This document shows, piece after piece, positions 5,427 through 6,493 of a DNA stretch of 6,493 bases. A model generated the notes under the pieces. The model did no database searches, was not told the origin of the DNA, and worked only from the letters and a program-made list of their open reading frames with translations. The DNA comes from Thalassospiraceae bacterium (GTDB taxonomy: Bacteria > Pseudomonadota > Alphaproteobacteria > Rhodospirillales > Magnetovibrionaceae), in contig DAOWFB010000097.1 in the NCBI GenBank assembly GCA_030638205.1, positions 1 through 6,493 on the forward strand, given 5' to 3'. The translations under genes were made by a program, and so were the position numbers. How positions within the stretch are numbered: position 1 is the first letter of the stretch; each line of letters opens with the position of its first letter.

Positions 5427-5696
5427 TTAACGACGCAAGCCGAGACGCTGGATAAGGTCTTCATAGCGCTTTGTTGCCTTCTTCTTGAGATAATCAAGAA
5501 GCCGGCGACGCTGGCCAACCATAATCAACAGGCCACGACGGGAGTGATGATCTTTGTGATGTGTTTTAAGGTGATCGGTCAGGTTAACAATCCGTTCGGT
5601 CAGTATTGCTACTTGTACTTCTGGTGAACCTGTATCGCCTTTTTGGGTGGCGTATTCGCCGATGAGCTCTTGCTTACGCTCTGCAGTTATCGACAT
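5427..5696 (-). CDS. rpsO: 30S ribosomal protein S15
   Basis: The product is 89 residues, the exact usual length of bacterial S15, which binds 16S rRNA early in assembly of the 30S platform. Family landmarks are GDTGSPEVQVA at 20-30, HHKDHHSRRGLL at 46-57, QRRRLLDYLK at 62-71 and the C-terminal RLGLRR at 84-89. The helices are rich in basic residues. ATG at 5696-5694 is preceded by a strong AAGGAG (5708-5703) with a 6-base spacer. A longer in-frame reading into truB is not needed and does not fit the family. The truB stop lies 16 bases upstream and the S15 ribosome binding site fills that gap, so the two genes should be co-transcribed. In E. coli S15 represses its own translation through a pseudoknot at its start site; this has not been modelled here. 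Confidence 0.98.
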   Translation of the reverse strand: MSITAERKQELIGEYATQKGDTGSPEVQVAILTERIVNLTDHLKTHHKDHHSRRGLLIMVGQRRRLLDYLKKKATKRYEDLIQRLGLRR

Positions 5697-5702
5697 CGTG
5701 TA

Positions 5703-5708
5703 CTCCTT
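5703..5708 (-). promoter_or_regulatory. Shine-Dalgarno site of rpsO
   Basis: AAGGAG, within AAAGGAGT on the minus strand, lies 6 bases before the ATG at 5696. It fills the 16-base gap after truB and decides the start of S15 against the longer frame that opens inside truB. Confidence 0.9.
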
Positions 5709-5712
5709 TAAT

Positions 5713-6493
5713 TTAAATGTTAAAAACACGGACCGGGCGCAACTCGCTACCCACAATCCTTGCCAGAGCAACTGGTTTGTTTTCTGTCTTGGCTAAAACA
5801 ATTTCGCCATCAACCACTGTGTGGCTAGCGTTTCGTTTCAGCACCTCGACCAAGCAAACAAACCCGCCCTGATGCATTAAACTGGCCTCCTCTTCCGTTA
5901 AGGCCAGCGCCGGGATGTCGTCCAGCGCGGTCTCAATGGGAGTAATTCCAGCTTCGAGGTGCGCAATATGACCCAAGCCCCCTGCCGAATCCAGAGAAAT
6001 CGTATCATTTTCGCCAAATGGGCCTGATTTTATCCGCCTTAATTCAGTTATATGGCCAACCGTGCCAAGGGCCAGGGCCAGATCCCGGCCCAAGGCCCGA
6101 ACATAGGTACCTTTTTGGCAGAAAACCTCGAATTTTGCGCTATCTTTGGAGCTGGCATCAAGTAGGCGAAAATCATCAATTATCACCTCTCGGGGCTTCA
6201 TCTCCACCGTTTCACCAGCACGCGCCATTTTATAGGCCCGTTTTCCATCTATTTTTATGGCTGAATAGACCGGCGGGGTCTGCTGGATGTGGCCGATAAA
6301 GCCACCCAAGGCAGCCTCGATCTCAGATTTGCTTGGGCGAACGTCTGAGGTTTCTATAACCTCGCCTTCGGCATCATCGGTGTTGGTGGCCTCGCCCCAT
6401 TTGACGGTAAAGCGGTAAGCCTTGGCCCCATCCATAACAAAGGAAACCGTTTTGGTGGCTTCGCCAATGGCCAGCGGCAGTACGCCCGTTGCC
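5713..6493 (-). CDS. truB: tRNA pseudouridine-55 synthase TruB (5' end beyond window)
   Basis: TruB converts uridine 55 in the T-loop of elongator tRNAs to pseudouridine. The open frame reaches the window edge, so about 259 residues are seen and some 45-50 N-terminal residues are missing. The visible part begins in the catalytic-loop motif (...ATGVLPLAIGEATK). The catalytic aspartate should lie three residues further upstream, just outside the window. Other family landmarks are KAYRFTVKWGEATNTDDAEG, with the active-site tyrosine, KIDGKRAYKMARAGE, and the substrate-binding CQKGTYVRALGRDLALALG followed by HITELRRIKSGPF. The end, after about 190 visible residues, matches the small C-terminal domain found in bacterial TruB. 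The ATG at 6435 is internal (MDGAKAYRF) and is not the start. truB runs directly into rpsO, the standard order of this cluster; rbfA would be expected upstream. Confidence 0.96.
   Translation of the reverse strand, partial: ATGVLPLAIGEATKTVSFVMDGAKAYRFTVKWGEATNTDDAEGEVIETSDVRPSKSEIEAALGGFIGHIQQTPPVYSAIKIDGKRAYKMARAGETVEMKPREVIIDDFRLLDASSKDSAKFEVFCQKGTYVRALGRDLALALGTVGHITELRRIKSGPFGENDTISLDSAGGLGHIAHLEAGITPIETALDDIPALALTEEEASLMHQGGFVCLVEVLKRNASHTVVDGEIVLAKTENKPVALARIVGSELRPVRVFNI

Noticed and set aside
5697..5771. 25-residue N-terminal extension of S15 overlapping truB
   Set aside because: A strong AAGGAG precedes ATG 5696 and the 89-residue product has the standard S15 length.
6433..6435. 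ATG 6435 as the start of truB
   Set aside because: The frame is open upstream to the window edge and encodes conserved TruB sequence (ATGVLPLAIGEATK).

Overview
The window reads as chromosomal DNA of an alphaproteobacterium. The main reason is a Fur-superfamily regulator that resembles Irr, a regulator characteristic of that class. It sits beside a short rubrerythrin and an iron-sulfur protein of a type I associate with alphaproteobacterial rubrerythrin loci. Coding regions are of moderate base composition and the spacers are AT-rich. I cannot place the organism below class. All seven genes lie on the minus strand, so transcription runs from high to low coordinates.

Right part (about 3041-6493): a conserved translation and RNA-decay cluster in the classical order truB (tRNA pseudouridine-55 synthase, N-terminus beyond the window), rpsO (ribosomal protein S15) and pnp (polynucleotide phosphorylase). 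truB and rpsO are 16 bases apart. rpsO and pnp are separated by 209 bases holding several RNA hairpins, which is where enterobacteria control pnp by RNase III and autoregulation. A strong intrinsic terminator follows pnp.

Middle (1551-2994): one gene for a long FMN-dependent nitronate-monooxygenase-like protein, with a GTG start, an excellent ribosome binding site and a cysteine cluster near its C-terminus. An AT-rich hairpin lies just after its stop.

Left part (1-1414): an iron and peroxide module. irr is followed by rubrerythrin, whose seven expected diiron ligands are all visible, and then by the start of a heterodisulfide-reductase-related Fe-S protein that runs off the window. The 188-base irr-rubrerythrin spacer is unusually rich in signals: a Fur/Irr-like palindrome, a TTGACC -35 box, a 30-base palindrome at the predicted start of transcription, a 12-base direct repeat and a terminator-like hairpin just before the rubrerythrin ribosome binding site. 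A plausible reading is that Irr controls rubrerythrin and that a leader element adds a second layer, but no binding or expression evidence is available here.

The genes belong to known families. I see no CRISPR array, mobile element, tRNA or rRNA, and no clearly new multigene system. The parts most worth a second look are the noncoding regions.
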